Shown here: piece after piece, positions 24,557 to 32,030 of the stretch
Position numbering within the stretch: position 1 is the stretch's first letter
How the letters are laid out: each line of letters begins with the position of its first letter
Assembly: GCF_003347205.1 (NCBI RefSeq)
Contig: NZ_QQBJ01000015.1
Span: 1 to 64,000, forward strand
DNA: 64,000 nucleotides
Direction: 5' to 3'
Source: Mycolicibacterium moriokaense
GTDB lineage: Bacteria > Actinomycetota > Actinomycetes > Mycobacteriales > Mycobacteriaceae
Notes under the pieces: generated by a model
Told to the model about the DNA's origin: nothing
The model's database searches: none
Seen by the model: the letters and a program-made list of their open reading frames with translations, nothing else
Translations under genes and position numbers: made by a program

Positions 24557-24847
24557 CTATTGCTGCGGAGGGTTGCTCAAGTTGACCAGCTTCGACGTGA
24601 ATTGGTTATACGCGATCGCTGCGAGCACTGCGATGGTGATTGCCGTGCCGATAGTTCCGGCAATATCTTGCAGGTTGAACGTCGGGTTCACAACGATGAA
24701 TGAGGCAACTGCCGACAACACGGCGTTGACCCATGCCGGGTACTTCGTAGTGAAGCCGACTGGTACGGCCTTTGATAGCTCAGTCAGTACCAAGACGACT
24801 GTTGATGATGCGGCAATCTGTTGACTGAAAATTGCTATTTGATCCAT
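24557..24847 (-). CDS. Holin-like membrane protein
   Basis: 96 residues with two to three hydrophobic segments (SSTVVLVLTELSKAV, AVLSAVASFIVV, IGTAITIAVLAAIAY) and a polar C-terminus. Position directly after the endolysin gene (one-base overlap) and at the end of the late operon supports a role as holin, forming the lesion that releases endolysin. Confidence 0.7.
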   Translation of the reverse strand: MDQIAIFSQQIAASSTVVLVLTELSKAVPVGFTTKYPAWVNAVLSAVASFIVVNPTFNLQDIAGTIGTAITIAVLAAIAYNQFTSKLVNLSNPPQQ

Positions 24848-25467
24848 TATGCTGTCTTCTTTCCTTCGAGCGTATCCACTCGCTTATTGGTTGTATCGAC
24901 TGCCGAAAACGCATTATTGATGAGCGTCTGGTCCTGGCTTACCTCTTTGACTACTGCATCGACGTTCTTATTCGTCTCGTTCAGATGGACCCATAGTTGG
25001 TCCTTGTCTTTGTTGGAAGCATCCAGCGCTTCCCAGAGCTTTTGTATTTCTTCCATAGGGATGTCCCCTCCTTTGGGCCGAAGCGCCCCCTTATATCCTG
25101 GGCTAAAGAAGTCGTTGATACTGACTTGCAGTGTCCCGCCGAAATTCTGATTTAATATGCGGCCTTGGTAGCTGATAGCAATATGGCCCTGTGGACCTGT
25201 CCAGTTGCCACGGTCATCGCCCCAGATTAGTATGTCGCCGTCTCGCCTGTCCGCTACCTTGTCGAAGTGGGCGAGGACTGCCGGATTAGTCCAGTAATCC
25301 ACTGCGTTGCCCCAGGAACTAGTTTTGATGCCAAGCACCTGTTCCATGTATTGACGTACCAAGCTGACACATTGGCCGACATACCAGTCATCACCTGGAT
25401 AGTCCAAGCGCGGCTTTCCAACACTTCCCTGTTTGATTGCCCAGTTCTTGAATTGTTCGAGTGTCAT
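24847..25467 (-). CDS. Endolysin with CHAP amidase/peptidase domain
   Basis: 206 residues. The CHAP domain shows the catalytic cysteine in YVGQCVSLVRQY and the histidine in GPQGHIAISYQG. It cuts peptidoglycan peptide or amide bonds at lysis. The last 70 residues form a coiled-coil-like helix (LWEALDASNKDKDQLW ... TNKRVDTLEG) rather than a known wall-binding domain. Mycobacteriophage endolysins usually have other catalytic domains and a LysB partner; no LysB was recognised here. Confidence 0.88.
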   Translation of the reverse strand: MTLEQFKNWAIKQGSVGKPRLDYPGDDWYVGQCVSLVRQYMEQVLGIKTSSWGNAVDYWTNPAVLAHFDKVADRRDGDILIWGDDRGNWTGPQGHIAISYQGRILNQNFGGTLQVSINDFFSPGYKGALRPKGGDIPMEEIQKLWEALDASNKDKDQLWVHLNETNKNVDAVVKEVSQDQTLINNAFSAVDTTNKRVDTLEGKKTA

Positions 25468-25470
25468 GAT

Positions 25471-26025
25471 TTATCTCCCAAACAACGCGCCTAGCGCATT
25501 GCCGATAAAGTGTGCTATGCCATCTAATACCGGACCGACCAGAGGTATCTTCTGGAGGGAATGCGAGCTTCCCTGTTCCGTGTTAGTTGATGATGTTGGG
25601 GCTGGCGAAGCTACGGGGGACGGTGAAGGTGTCAGGCGTAGTACCGGCTTTGGCGAAGCTACAGGCTGATTAGTATCGGTCCGCTTTATCTCGCAGTTTT
25701 CTAAATCAGTAATAACTAGCTTCGACCTATCAGCATTTTGGAACAATAGAACGATGCAGTCAATATGCTGCTGAAGCTCATTGATCTGCCGCGTCCGATC
25801 TTCCGCCGCGTTCTTGAGACGGTTCAAGGTGACGTTCTGGGAGTCAATGACTTGCTGTGTGGTTAAGAGCTGCTGATACCCAAGGAATAGCAACACGGCC
25901 ACACCGACCCCCAGGATAGCGAAGAAGGCCGCCTGGACAGTGCGGAAGCGCCGATCCTTTATCTCAATGTCTCGGATGAGTTCTTGCGTTTTCTTATGAT
26001 CGTCGTCTAGCTGACTTTCGTTCAT
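25471..26025 (-). CDS. Lysis-cassette membrane protein with coiled coil
   Basis: 184 residues: a charged N-terminus, one membrane segment (AAFFAILGVGVAVLLFLGY), a coiled coil (LNRLKNAAEDRTRQINELQQH), a Pro/Ser-rich spacer, and a hydrophobic C-terminal helix (VGPVLDGIAHFIGNALGAL). This layout could span the envelope like an inner spanin. It is coded with the next gene (32-base overlap) upstream of the endolysin. Function inferred from position. Confidence 0.6.
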   Translation of the reverse strand: MNESQLDDDHKKTQELIRDIEIKDRRFRTVQAAFFAILGVGVAVLLFLGYQQLLTTQQVIDSQNVTLNRLKNAAEDRTRQINELQQHIDCIVLLFQNADRSKLVITDLENCEIKRTDTNQPVASPKPVLRLTPSPSPVASPAPTSSTNTEQGSSHSLQKIPLVGPVLDGIAHFIGNALGALFGR

Positions 26026-26341
26026 CGCGGTCCTTTATGTATTCAACCAAGTTTTTAATTTGTTCTGTGAGGGCTGAGAGTTGCGGTGATCCCTGTGATA
26101 GTTCGACAAGCTCTTTATTGCGATCTCTGTAGTGATTGGCGTCGCGTGTAGCAGCATCGCGCTCTGTGGTGAGCTTTGTGATTTGCTTGTCCTTGTCAGC
26201 AATTTCTGTATCGCGGACGCTAATAAGCTGGGCTTGGGCTTTGATGATCGCATCGGAACGACCCTTAGCGAAGTACCCGACAGCACCACCAACGAAGCCG
26301 ATGAACCCGAAAATACCAAGTGCTGTTGATATGACATCCAC
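25994..26341 (-). CDS. Lysis-cassette membrane protein with coiled coil
   Basis: 115 residues: N-terminal membrane segment (ALGIFGFIGFVGGAVGYF) and a long cytoplasmic-type coiled coil (IADKDKQITKLTTERDAATR). Overlaps 25471-26025 in another frame. Candidate holin partner, antiholin or spanin component. Confidence 0.6.
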   Translation of the reverse strand: MDVISTALGIFGFIGFVGGAVGYFAKGRSDAIIKAQAQLISVRDTEIADKDKQITKLTTERDAATRDANHYRDRNKELVELSQGSPQLSALTEQIKNLVEYIKDRDERKSARRRS

Positions 26342-26381
26342 TAATCACCCCTTGCCAAGTACGGCCTTACATACCTGTTCA

Positions 26382-26933
26382 TCAAAGCGGTACCACTGAG
26401 ATATTTCGCTGGCTCCATGAACCGGTCCCGGCGCTTACCTGGTATTTCATCTTGAAGGTGGTTGAACCTGCCGATAGTCCTGTCACTACGACCGTTGCAC
26501 TGTGAGTGTAGTTATTGCCATTTTGGCTTGCCGGCTGTTGCATAAGAATGTTAGGCGTACCACTTGATGGATTTCCAGCAGAAACCGTACTCGCCCCACT
26601 AATGGCCCAAGATACATATGAAATAGCATTATTCGCGTTAACGTTCCCGTAGCAGTGGACAGATACTAAAGCCATACCACTACTACCAATAGTTACAGTG
26701 ACAGAGTCAGTGGTAGTTGCCAGATTTGCATACGAAGTAGATGAAGTACTTTCACTTGTTGCGACATATGCTCTAGCGCTTCCTGACAAATTAAGCTTCG
26801 CGTTCGTAATAACATGATCGTCAAGACCCGTCCCAGCGGCCAGTGCATCATCATTCGCACCAAGCTGTGACCACTTCGCAGCGGTCGGCTGCTCACCGTA
26901 GACGACGCTCCAGCCAGGATTCGGCAAGCTCAT
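26382..26933 (-). CDS. Tail-tip or fibre-associated beta protein
   Basis: 183 residues rich in Ser/Thr/Gly beta strands (SSTSYANLATTTDSVTVTIG, SATVVVTGLSAGSTTFKM). The N-terminus (PNPGWSVVYGEQPTAAKWSQ) resembles N-termini of structural proteins that attach to the virion. Four-base overlap with the upstream gene. Possibly a receptor-binding accessory. Confidence 0.55.
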   Translation of the reverse strand: MSLPNPGWSVVYGEQPTAAKWSQLGANDDALAAGTGLDDHVITNAKLNLSGSARAYVATSESTSSTSYANLATTTDSVTVTIGSSGMALVSVHCYGNVNANNAISYVSWAISGASTVSAGNPSSGTPNILMQQPASQNGNNYTHSATVVVTGLSAGSTTFKMKYQVSAGTGSWSQRNISVVPL

Positions 26934-27421
26934 TTCTTGACCCTTTCGATAATGAACCCATCTACTTCTTTCGCACCATCTATTTCTGCATAAGCCGGTG
27001 GATTATCCTTTAGACGTTGGTATATCGACGTCAGACCATCCCGCGTGGGTGGTTGTCCATCGAACTTAAGATGGCCGGCCTCATGGGCACTTATCCGGCT
27101 GTCATTACCGCACCAGCATTCGAAGCCGATCTCGCCATCAAGACGCTTGCGGCTGGCGCGGAGTCTCATCTCGCCATCAATGACAGCAGGCTCGATACGA
27201 GATCGCGGTTGCCTAGTCGCTGGATCAATGCCATCGTCATACACATAAGCAATAACTTCGCCAGCACACTCGCCATTACACCGCACTTGATGCGTGACTT
27301 TTCCGGCGATGATATTAGACAACGTCTTTCGTTGTTCTCTCGGCAGATGCCGCAACATATCTTGTAGTGCTGAATCGGCTATTTGATGCATGAAGTATTT
27401 TCCTATTACTGAATATACCAT
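26930..27421 (-). CDS. Late phage protein with two cysteine pairs
   Basis: 163 residues; the ATG at 27391 (MHQIADS) may be the true start. Contains VRCNGECAGEV and GFECWCGNDSR, two CxxxC/CxC groups that could bind metal or form disulfides, and HEAGHLKFDG later. No family recognised. Located between a tail protein and the Mrr-like gene. Confidence 0.55.
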   Translation of the reverse strand: MVYSVIGKYFMHQIADSALQDMLRHLPREQRKTLSNIIAGKVTHQVRCNGECAGEVIAYVYDDGIDPATRQPRSRIEPAVIDGEMRLRASRKRLDGEIGFECWCGNDSRISAHEAGHLKFDGQPPTRDGLTSIYQRLKDNPPAYAEIDGAKEVDGFIIERVKK

Positions 27422-27437
27422 AAATAACCATTTGCAA

Positions 27438-27899
27438 TTACGGCTTGGTTGTCAAAATCATTAGACCGACCGCTGAGACAAGCCCAATGATGATGATAAC
27501 CGACCATATAGTCTGCGAGGCCGATGGAAGGTACTGTCGTCCTGTGGCTCTTGGAAGTTCGGTGCCATTTACTCTTTTAACAGCCCCAGTCGGGTCGAAA
27601 ACAAAGAGATAGATTCCAACATCGCGAGCATAAGTAATCGCGGTCTTTGTGTAACCGGATGCTGCGAAGAAGAACAGATCTTTTGTCGCGTCACGTCCAC
27701 GCGCACCAAACAGCCTCTGTAGGTCAGGTCTACCGGCCATACCATTGCGCCATTTCACCTGAGCGATCGCTGCTCTGGATCGTACGTCTATACCGCCGTC
27801 TGATCCGCCCGTTGTTGCCTTCGCATCGAGATAGCCCCATGACCGCATAACCTTTTCTGCATTGAGTTCTGCTTCATTGGCAGTGGTGATGTAGTTCAT
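27438..27899 (-). CDS. Mrr-type restriction endonuclease-like protein with C-terminal membrane anchor
   Basis: 153 residues. The N-terminal 100 residues carry the Mrr_cat pattern of the PD-(D/E)XK fold: AEKVMRSWGYLDAKATTGGS, DGGIDVRSR, then IAQVKW with the QxK active-site form, and FFAASGYTKTA. The C-terminus is a single hydrophobic helix (IWSVIIIIGLVSAVGLMIL) that should anchor it in the membrane. Family members cleave (often methylated) DNA. It sits among tail genes with a four-base overlap. It might cut incoming competitor DNA at the membrane or degrade the host genome; this is inference. Confidence 0.72.
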   Translation of the reverse strand: MNYITTANEAELNAEKVMRSWGYLDAKATTGGSDGGIDVRSRAAIAQVKWRNGMAGRPDLQRLFGARGRDATKDLFFFAASGYTKTAITYARDVGIYLFVFDPTGAVKRVNGTELPRATGRQYLPSASQTIWSVIIIIGLVSAVGLMILTTKP

Positions 27900-28576
27900 G
27901 ACTGGAAGAAGTGAAAAAAGTTATTACTATTCGAAGTGCCTGCACCAACAGGATTGATTGCCTGGCTAATGCCAACGAAGTTACGCGTTGCTGACTGGCT
28001 TCGATTCCACTCGACCGTGTAACCGCCAGCCGTCGCGGCGGCATAGTCAGCGAAGGCACACGCCCCAGTCCCGGTCGACGTTGCCTGCTCGATGTTTCCC
28101 GGTGCTGTGATTGATAGCTGGCCCGAGGTCGAACTACCGGCAACCGAACATACATTGATGATCGATTCGTTCGATCCTGTTGTTGTGACGGCAAGTTGGG
28201 CTGAGTTAGAACTGCTGAAGCCAGCTTTGGTCAGCGTTGCCTGGGCAGTCGCATCGAGTGGTGTCGATTGATCGACGCCGGTATAGGACGCCGCAATGAC
28301 TGTGACGGTGGTGCTTCCTGATGATGTCCAGGAGATCGTGTTCGATCCGGTTGCCGGGGCGACAAGATAGAACAGTTGGACTTGAGCATTGCCGCTCTTC
28401 TGTTTACTGGCGATCTCTGTCATTGCGACACCGCCATAGCTCACACTGCTTGCAGAAGAGCTTGTCGACACCGCCCAATGGAATGAAACGAACAAGATGC
28501 GGTCTGACCCACTGGTGGTAAAAGACCAATCGCCAGTGCTGGCGTTTGTCGCTGAGTTATCGAGTACGACAGACAT
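27896..28576 (-). CDS. Tail fibre-like beta-rich protein
   Basis: 226 residues of Ser/Thr/Ala-rich beta strands with the phage pattern VSYGGVAMTEIASK and FYLVAPATGSNTISW (seen in many tail or fibre proteins). Starts immediately after the TAG of the upstream gene (TAGATG) and in the same frame as it. Confidence 0.6.
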   Translation of the reverse strand: MSVVLDNSATNASTGDWSFTTSGSDRILFVSFHWAVSTSSSASSVSYGGVAMTEIASKQKSGNAQVQLFYLVAPATGSNTISWTSSGSTTVTVIAASYTGVDQSTPLDATAQATLTKAGFSSSNSAQLAVTTTGSNESIINVCSVAGSSTSGQLSITAPGNIEQATSTGTGACAFADYAAATAGGYTVEWNRSQSATRNFVGISQAINPVGAGTSNSNNFFHFFQS

Positions 28577-28936
28577 CTAGTACCCCGTGGTGTCAACCGC
28601 TAGGCAGATCCACTTTGCTGTCGTGGAGTCATAGACAAGCCCTACATAATGGGTCTTGCCCGCGCTCGTCGTGGCCAGCAGTGTCGCTGTCCCTGAGCTG
28701 GAAAATCCAGATCCCCAGGTGATCGCGCGACCAGTCCCGTCATCCTTGAATCGCAGAAGTAGCCGCTGCCCGTTGAACGGCGAACCGCTCAGATTCGTTG
28801 TCATGCTGGTGATGTCCGTCGCGAGAGCGGTGACATCGAACTCGTCGTAGTTGTCGGTGTTTATGGTCGGCGTAGCACTCGACGTCGTTGAACCGACCCG
28901 TGGGATCTGATTTGAAGATGAAAGTCGTTTGACCAT
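28577..28936 (-). CDS. Small tail/fibre protein
   Basis: 119 residues. TPTINTDNYDEFDVTALATDI and FKDDGTGRAITWGSGF are typical of phage fibre-accessory proteins that form a beta domain. Same reading frame as both neighbours, separated only by TAA-GCC-GCG before and TAG after. Confidence 0.6.
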   Translation of the reverse strand: MVKRLSSSNQIPRVGSTTSSATPTINTDNYDEFDVTALATDITSMTTNLSGSPFNGQRLLLRFKDDGTGRAITWGSGFSSSGTATLLATTSAGKTHYVGLVYDSTTAKWICLAVDTTGY

Positions 28937-28942
28937 CGCGGC

Positions 28943-30493
28943 TTAACCCACGATGACCACCTTGTAGGCATTGGACGCAGGTGCTACTGCGAAGCCGAAG
29001 GTGACTTGAGTACTTGAATATGTGATCTCACACTCGACCTGGGCACCAGTCGACGCATCACGGATGACAGCAACCTTGTCGATCGTTCCCAAACCATCGG
29101 TGACAGCAATTGATGTCGATGATCCGTCACCAATCGTTGCCGTGTACTTGGCTGAGCTGAACCCACCAGATCCATTGCCCTTGAGAAGGTTTGAGCCGCT
29201 TGTGGCCGGTGCATAATCGGTGCCACTGACAGCTGCGGTAAATGCGCTCGTTCCATTGCCTTTGACCAGCCCAGTGAGAGTTGAGGCACCAGTACCGCCG
29301 TGCGGTACGGTCAACACGCCGCTGTTCTCTATCGAGATCGTGTTGCCAGATTTCGCAAGACCAGAACCGGCAGTCACTTCGCCAAGGCCGGTGAACTGAA
29401 CGAACGTCAATGCCGTCGTTCCGACCGTCACGCTGCCGTTGTTTGTCAAAACCCAACCGGTATCAGCATTGGTTGTGCCCTCTTCGACGAAGACGGCCAT
29501 GCCAGGAGTGACTTCGCTATCAGCATCAGCATCAGTAGCACGTGTTGGCGAACCAGAAGCCGCGACGACATAGATGCCGTTCTGAGAACCTGTTGACTGA
29601 TCTTTGATCAAGATGCGGTCGCCAGTCGCTAGCGTTACACCATCAACGGTCTGTCCGTTCGCAAATGCGCTCGACAGGGTTCCATTAGCAGTCGTTGCGA
29701 CGCGAACGCTTGCCTTCCAATCGATTCCGGCTGCGGCACTGTCGACGTAGGCCTTTGTGGCGGCGTCCTGGGCGCTTGTTGGGTCAGTCAAGTTGGTGAT
29801 CTTGTGACTGTTTGCCGAATAGTCTGCTGTCTGAGCACCAAGCGTGTTGATAGTCAGATAATCAAGCGCAGCTGATTCGAGCTGGCCAGCACTGGACGTA
29901 TACAGGAAGTTTTGTGGCGTGGTAGATCCGCTGTCATCACGCGAGTTCGGATAGGTATCAAATGTGGCGTGTTGTGAGCCGAACGTGTATGTACCGGTGC
30001 CGTTTGAGTCAGTCTCAGTCAAGCTGATACTGCTGGGTGTGCCTTGGATCAAACTGTAGGCTGAGCCATCACTATTAGCAGTAAGCAGACCCGCCGTCTT
30101 GTCTGAGTTGGTCGTATCAATGACTAAAGCAGCGATGTTTTCGCTACCAAAGTTGGCATAGTGACCGATACCGACCAGCGTCGAGGCACTGTCTGGTACT
30201 TGCAATCCGGTCGTCTCGACATCAGTGCCGTCGTAGCTCAGTCCAGCAAGACCTCCGAGAGAACCACTGTCGTTATATTGGACCTGGCCACTACTACCAC
30301 CAGGCGTACCGCTTCCGCCGCCAGCCAGATCAACCCAACTGCTGTCGTCTCGGACGTAGATCGTGTGATCAGTCGTGTCGTAATAAATCTGACCCTCTAC
30401 CGGGCTAGACGGTGCCGATGAGAGATTATGAACAACGACGTTCTGGATTTCATTTTTTGCGAAGTCGTAAGCGACGAGGATCTTTTTTGCCAT
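28943..30493 (-). CDS. Tail fibre protein
   Basis: 516 residues. The N-terminus (MAKKILVAYDFAKNEIQNV, then SSPVEGQIYYDTTDHT) is a common virion-attachment start of actinophage fibres. The middle has LTDPTSAQDAATKAYVDS and GDRILIKDQSTGSQNGIYVV, repeated fibre modules, then HGGTGASTLTGLVKGNGTSA. It probably binds the host surface. Confidence 0.82.
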   Translation of the reverse strand: MAKKILVAYDFAKNEIQNVVVHNLSSAPSSPVEGQIYYDTTDHTIYVRDDSSWVDLAGGGSGTPGGSSGQVQYNDSGSLGGLAGLSYDGTDVETTGLQVPDSASTLVGIGHYANFGSENIAALVIDTTNSDKTAGLLTANSDGSAYSLIQGTPSSISLTETDSNGTGTYTFGSQHATFDTYPNSRDDSGSTTPQNFLYTSSAGQLESAALDYLTINTLGAQTADYSANSHKITNLTDPTSAQDAATKAYVDSAAAGIDWKASVRVATTANGTLSSAFANGQTVDGVTLATGDRILIKDQSTGSQNGIYVVAASGSPTRATDADADSEVTPGMAVFVEEGTTNADTGWVLTNNGSVTVGTTALTFVQFTGLGEVTAGSGLAKSGNTISIENSGVLTVPHGGTGASTLTGLVKGNGTSAFTAAVSGTDYAPATSGSNLLKGNGSGGFSSAKYTATIGDGSSTSIAVTDGLGTIDKVAVIRDASTGAQVECEITYSSTQVTFGFAVAPASNAYKVVIVG

Positions 30494-30512
30494 ATTTAGT
30501 TATCAATTCCTT

Positions 30513-30866
30513 CTAATTACAAAATAACACACCACTGAATGCAGCCGAAAAATTTACCGTTAATTGGTTGTTAGTCAGGTGCTCAACTGCACCCTCTACT
30601 TCATCACCGGCGCTATCGATGACTGATACTGCTGGCTTTTTGCCCAGATTATGCGTCACAGTGACAGAACTAGCGGTAGTGAATGACTGCTCATAGTGTG
30701 CATCAGTGCCAGTATCGCCTTTTGGCCCCTGTGGGCCAGCAACAATTGCCGTCGCCTTTGTGGTGACCTGATTCGCTTTCGTAGTTACTTTTACAACTGA
30801 TGGCTGGACCAGCTTAACGATAGTCCTGTTATCAACGACATTGACCTTGACAGTCGATGTATTCAT
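30513..30866 (-). CDS. Minor tail protein with short collagen-like stretch
   Basis: 117 residues: beta N-terminus rich in valine, a short GPQGPKGDTG collagen-like segment near residue 45, and a C-terminal beta domain (VTVTHNLGKKPAVSVID) seen in many phage tail proteins. Probably trimeric. Confidence 0.65.
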   Translation of the reverse strand: MNTSTVKVNVVDNRTIVKLVQPSVVKVTTKANQVTTKATAIVAGPQGPKGDTGTDAHYEQSFTTASSVTVTHNLGKKPAVSVIDSAGDEVEGAVEHLTNNQLTVNFSAAFSGVLFCN

Positions 30867-31252
30867 GAAATAGCGCCGAACCTATCTGTGACATCATCGA
30901 TGATGTTAATCTCGACATACGGCACATAGACGACGGTCTTCCCGTCTGGATCAAATATCTTGAGATCGTAGTAGTAAGACTTTTCATCGACTTCGCTCAT
31001 CTCTGCGGCGGTAAAGCTAATATTGAGAAGCTTGTCGTTATCGGCATCGAGGTCGTCGCTCGTAATGAGAAAATCCCTGATTAGCGAAGCTGTAGAGTCC
31101 GCGGCCTTTCTATCTGATTTCAGCGTAAACCGTGCAGTATCGCCAACCAGGTCGATCGAATCGCCGAGTGCATCAGACAGATCAAACGGAAAAGTGGTAT
31201 CTATACCTCTGTAGGCTTTATTTCCGCAACTGTCGTCGATATTGATAGACAT
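30863..31252 (-). CDS. Structural phage protein, Ig-like
   Basis: 129 residues from the ATG at 31252 (ribosome site AGGAAACAATCT). Contains YRGIDTTFPFDLSDALGD, TARFTLKSDRKA and SYYYDLKIFDPDGKTV, a beta-sandwich pattern of small virion proteins. Upstream frame extension to 31384 is rejected for lack of coding character. Overlaps the next gene by four bases. Confidence 0.6.
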   Translation of the reverse strand: MSINIDDSCGNKAYRGIDTTFPFDLSDALGDSIDLVGDTARFTLKSDRKAADSTASLIRDFLITSDDLDADNDKLLNISFTAAEMSEVDEKSYYYDLKIFDPDGKTVVYVPYVEINIIDDVTDRFGAIS

Positions 31253-31304
31253 AGATTGTTTCCTACTTTGAATATAGCAAAGTAGGCGCCTACTGCATAT
31301 ATCG

Positions 31305-31574
31305 TTACTGAATATTCTTGGCTTTAAACTTCTTGGTCTTTTTATCGAAGAAAAGTGCCTTTGTAGCCGGTGCACTGGTATCAAGTAGTTTCTTGAACTC
31401 CGTGGCCGACAGATCTACGGTAGACGATCCTTCTGTTTGGCCTGGCTGGATCACCTCAATAGATAGCTTTGGGTGATCCTTGATCAAAGAGACGCTTCCA
31501 TCAGCTCCAATAACGGCCCTATGGCGAAATCCGCGATTGTCATTATTTTGGAATTGGGCATTTTGATACTTCAT
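31305..31574 (-). CDS. Small late protein, unknown
   Basis: 89 residues, basic C-terminus (DKKTKKFKAKNIQ); contains VIGADGSVSLIKDHPK. Lies in the tail-tip region between two structural genes. No family recognised. Confidence 0.5.
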   Translation of the reverse strand: MKYQNAQFQNNDNRGFRHRAVIGADGSVSLIKDHPKLSIEVIQPGQTEGSSTVDLSATEFKKLLDTSAPATKALFFDKKTKKFKAKNIQ

Positions 31575-31578
31575 AGTT

Positions 31579-32010
31579 TTACTCCGTCGGGACCGATGAG
31601 AAGGTATAGGCTTTGAAATACAGGTAATAGGTGTGAGATGACGAATCGAAGTTTTCTACAGTAATGAAGTGCCGGCGAAAGTTACTGACATCGCTCGATT
31701 GTGCCCAGCTTATCCAATGACTTACCCTGGCTTTTGCCTGTCCAGATGTGAGACCTGTTCCAACAGGCACCTCAGTGAGAAATGTACCGTCATCACCAGT
31801 ATCTGTGTTATCGACCACGATACTAAAAAGTTCGTTCCACAGGGCGAGCCGATCATTATCAGGAATAACGTTAATGATGAAGGTGCCAATCTGGCCCGCA
31901 GGAACGGTCACATTGCCGGTTGCCGATCCAGGACCATACGGTACCGAACTAATGCCCAAGATAGGGCGTTGAACGTTGTCTTTCTGATATAAGTTTCCTG
32001 ATGTGGTCAT
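31579..32010 (-). CDS. Late structural protein, unknown
   Basis: 143 residues, beta-rich (VPAGQIGTFIINVIPDNDRL, HTYYLYFKAYTFSS). Four bases upstream of the next gene. Likely a tail-tip component by position. Confidence 0.55.
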   Translation of the reverse strand: MTTSGNLYQKDNVQRPILGISSVPYGPGSATGNVTVPAGQIGTFIINVIPDNDRLALWNELFSIVVDNTDTGDDGTFLTEVPVGTGLTSGQAKARVSHWISWAQSSDVSNFRRHFITVENFDSSSHTYYLYFKAYTFSSVPTE

Positions 32011-32030
32011 GCCTTATCTCGATAATAGCA

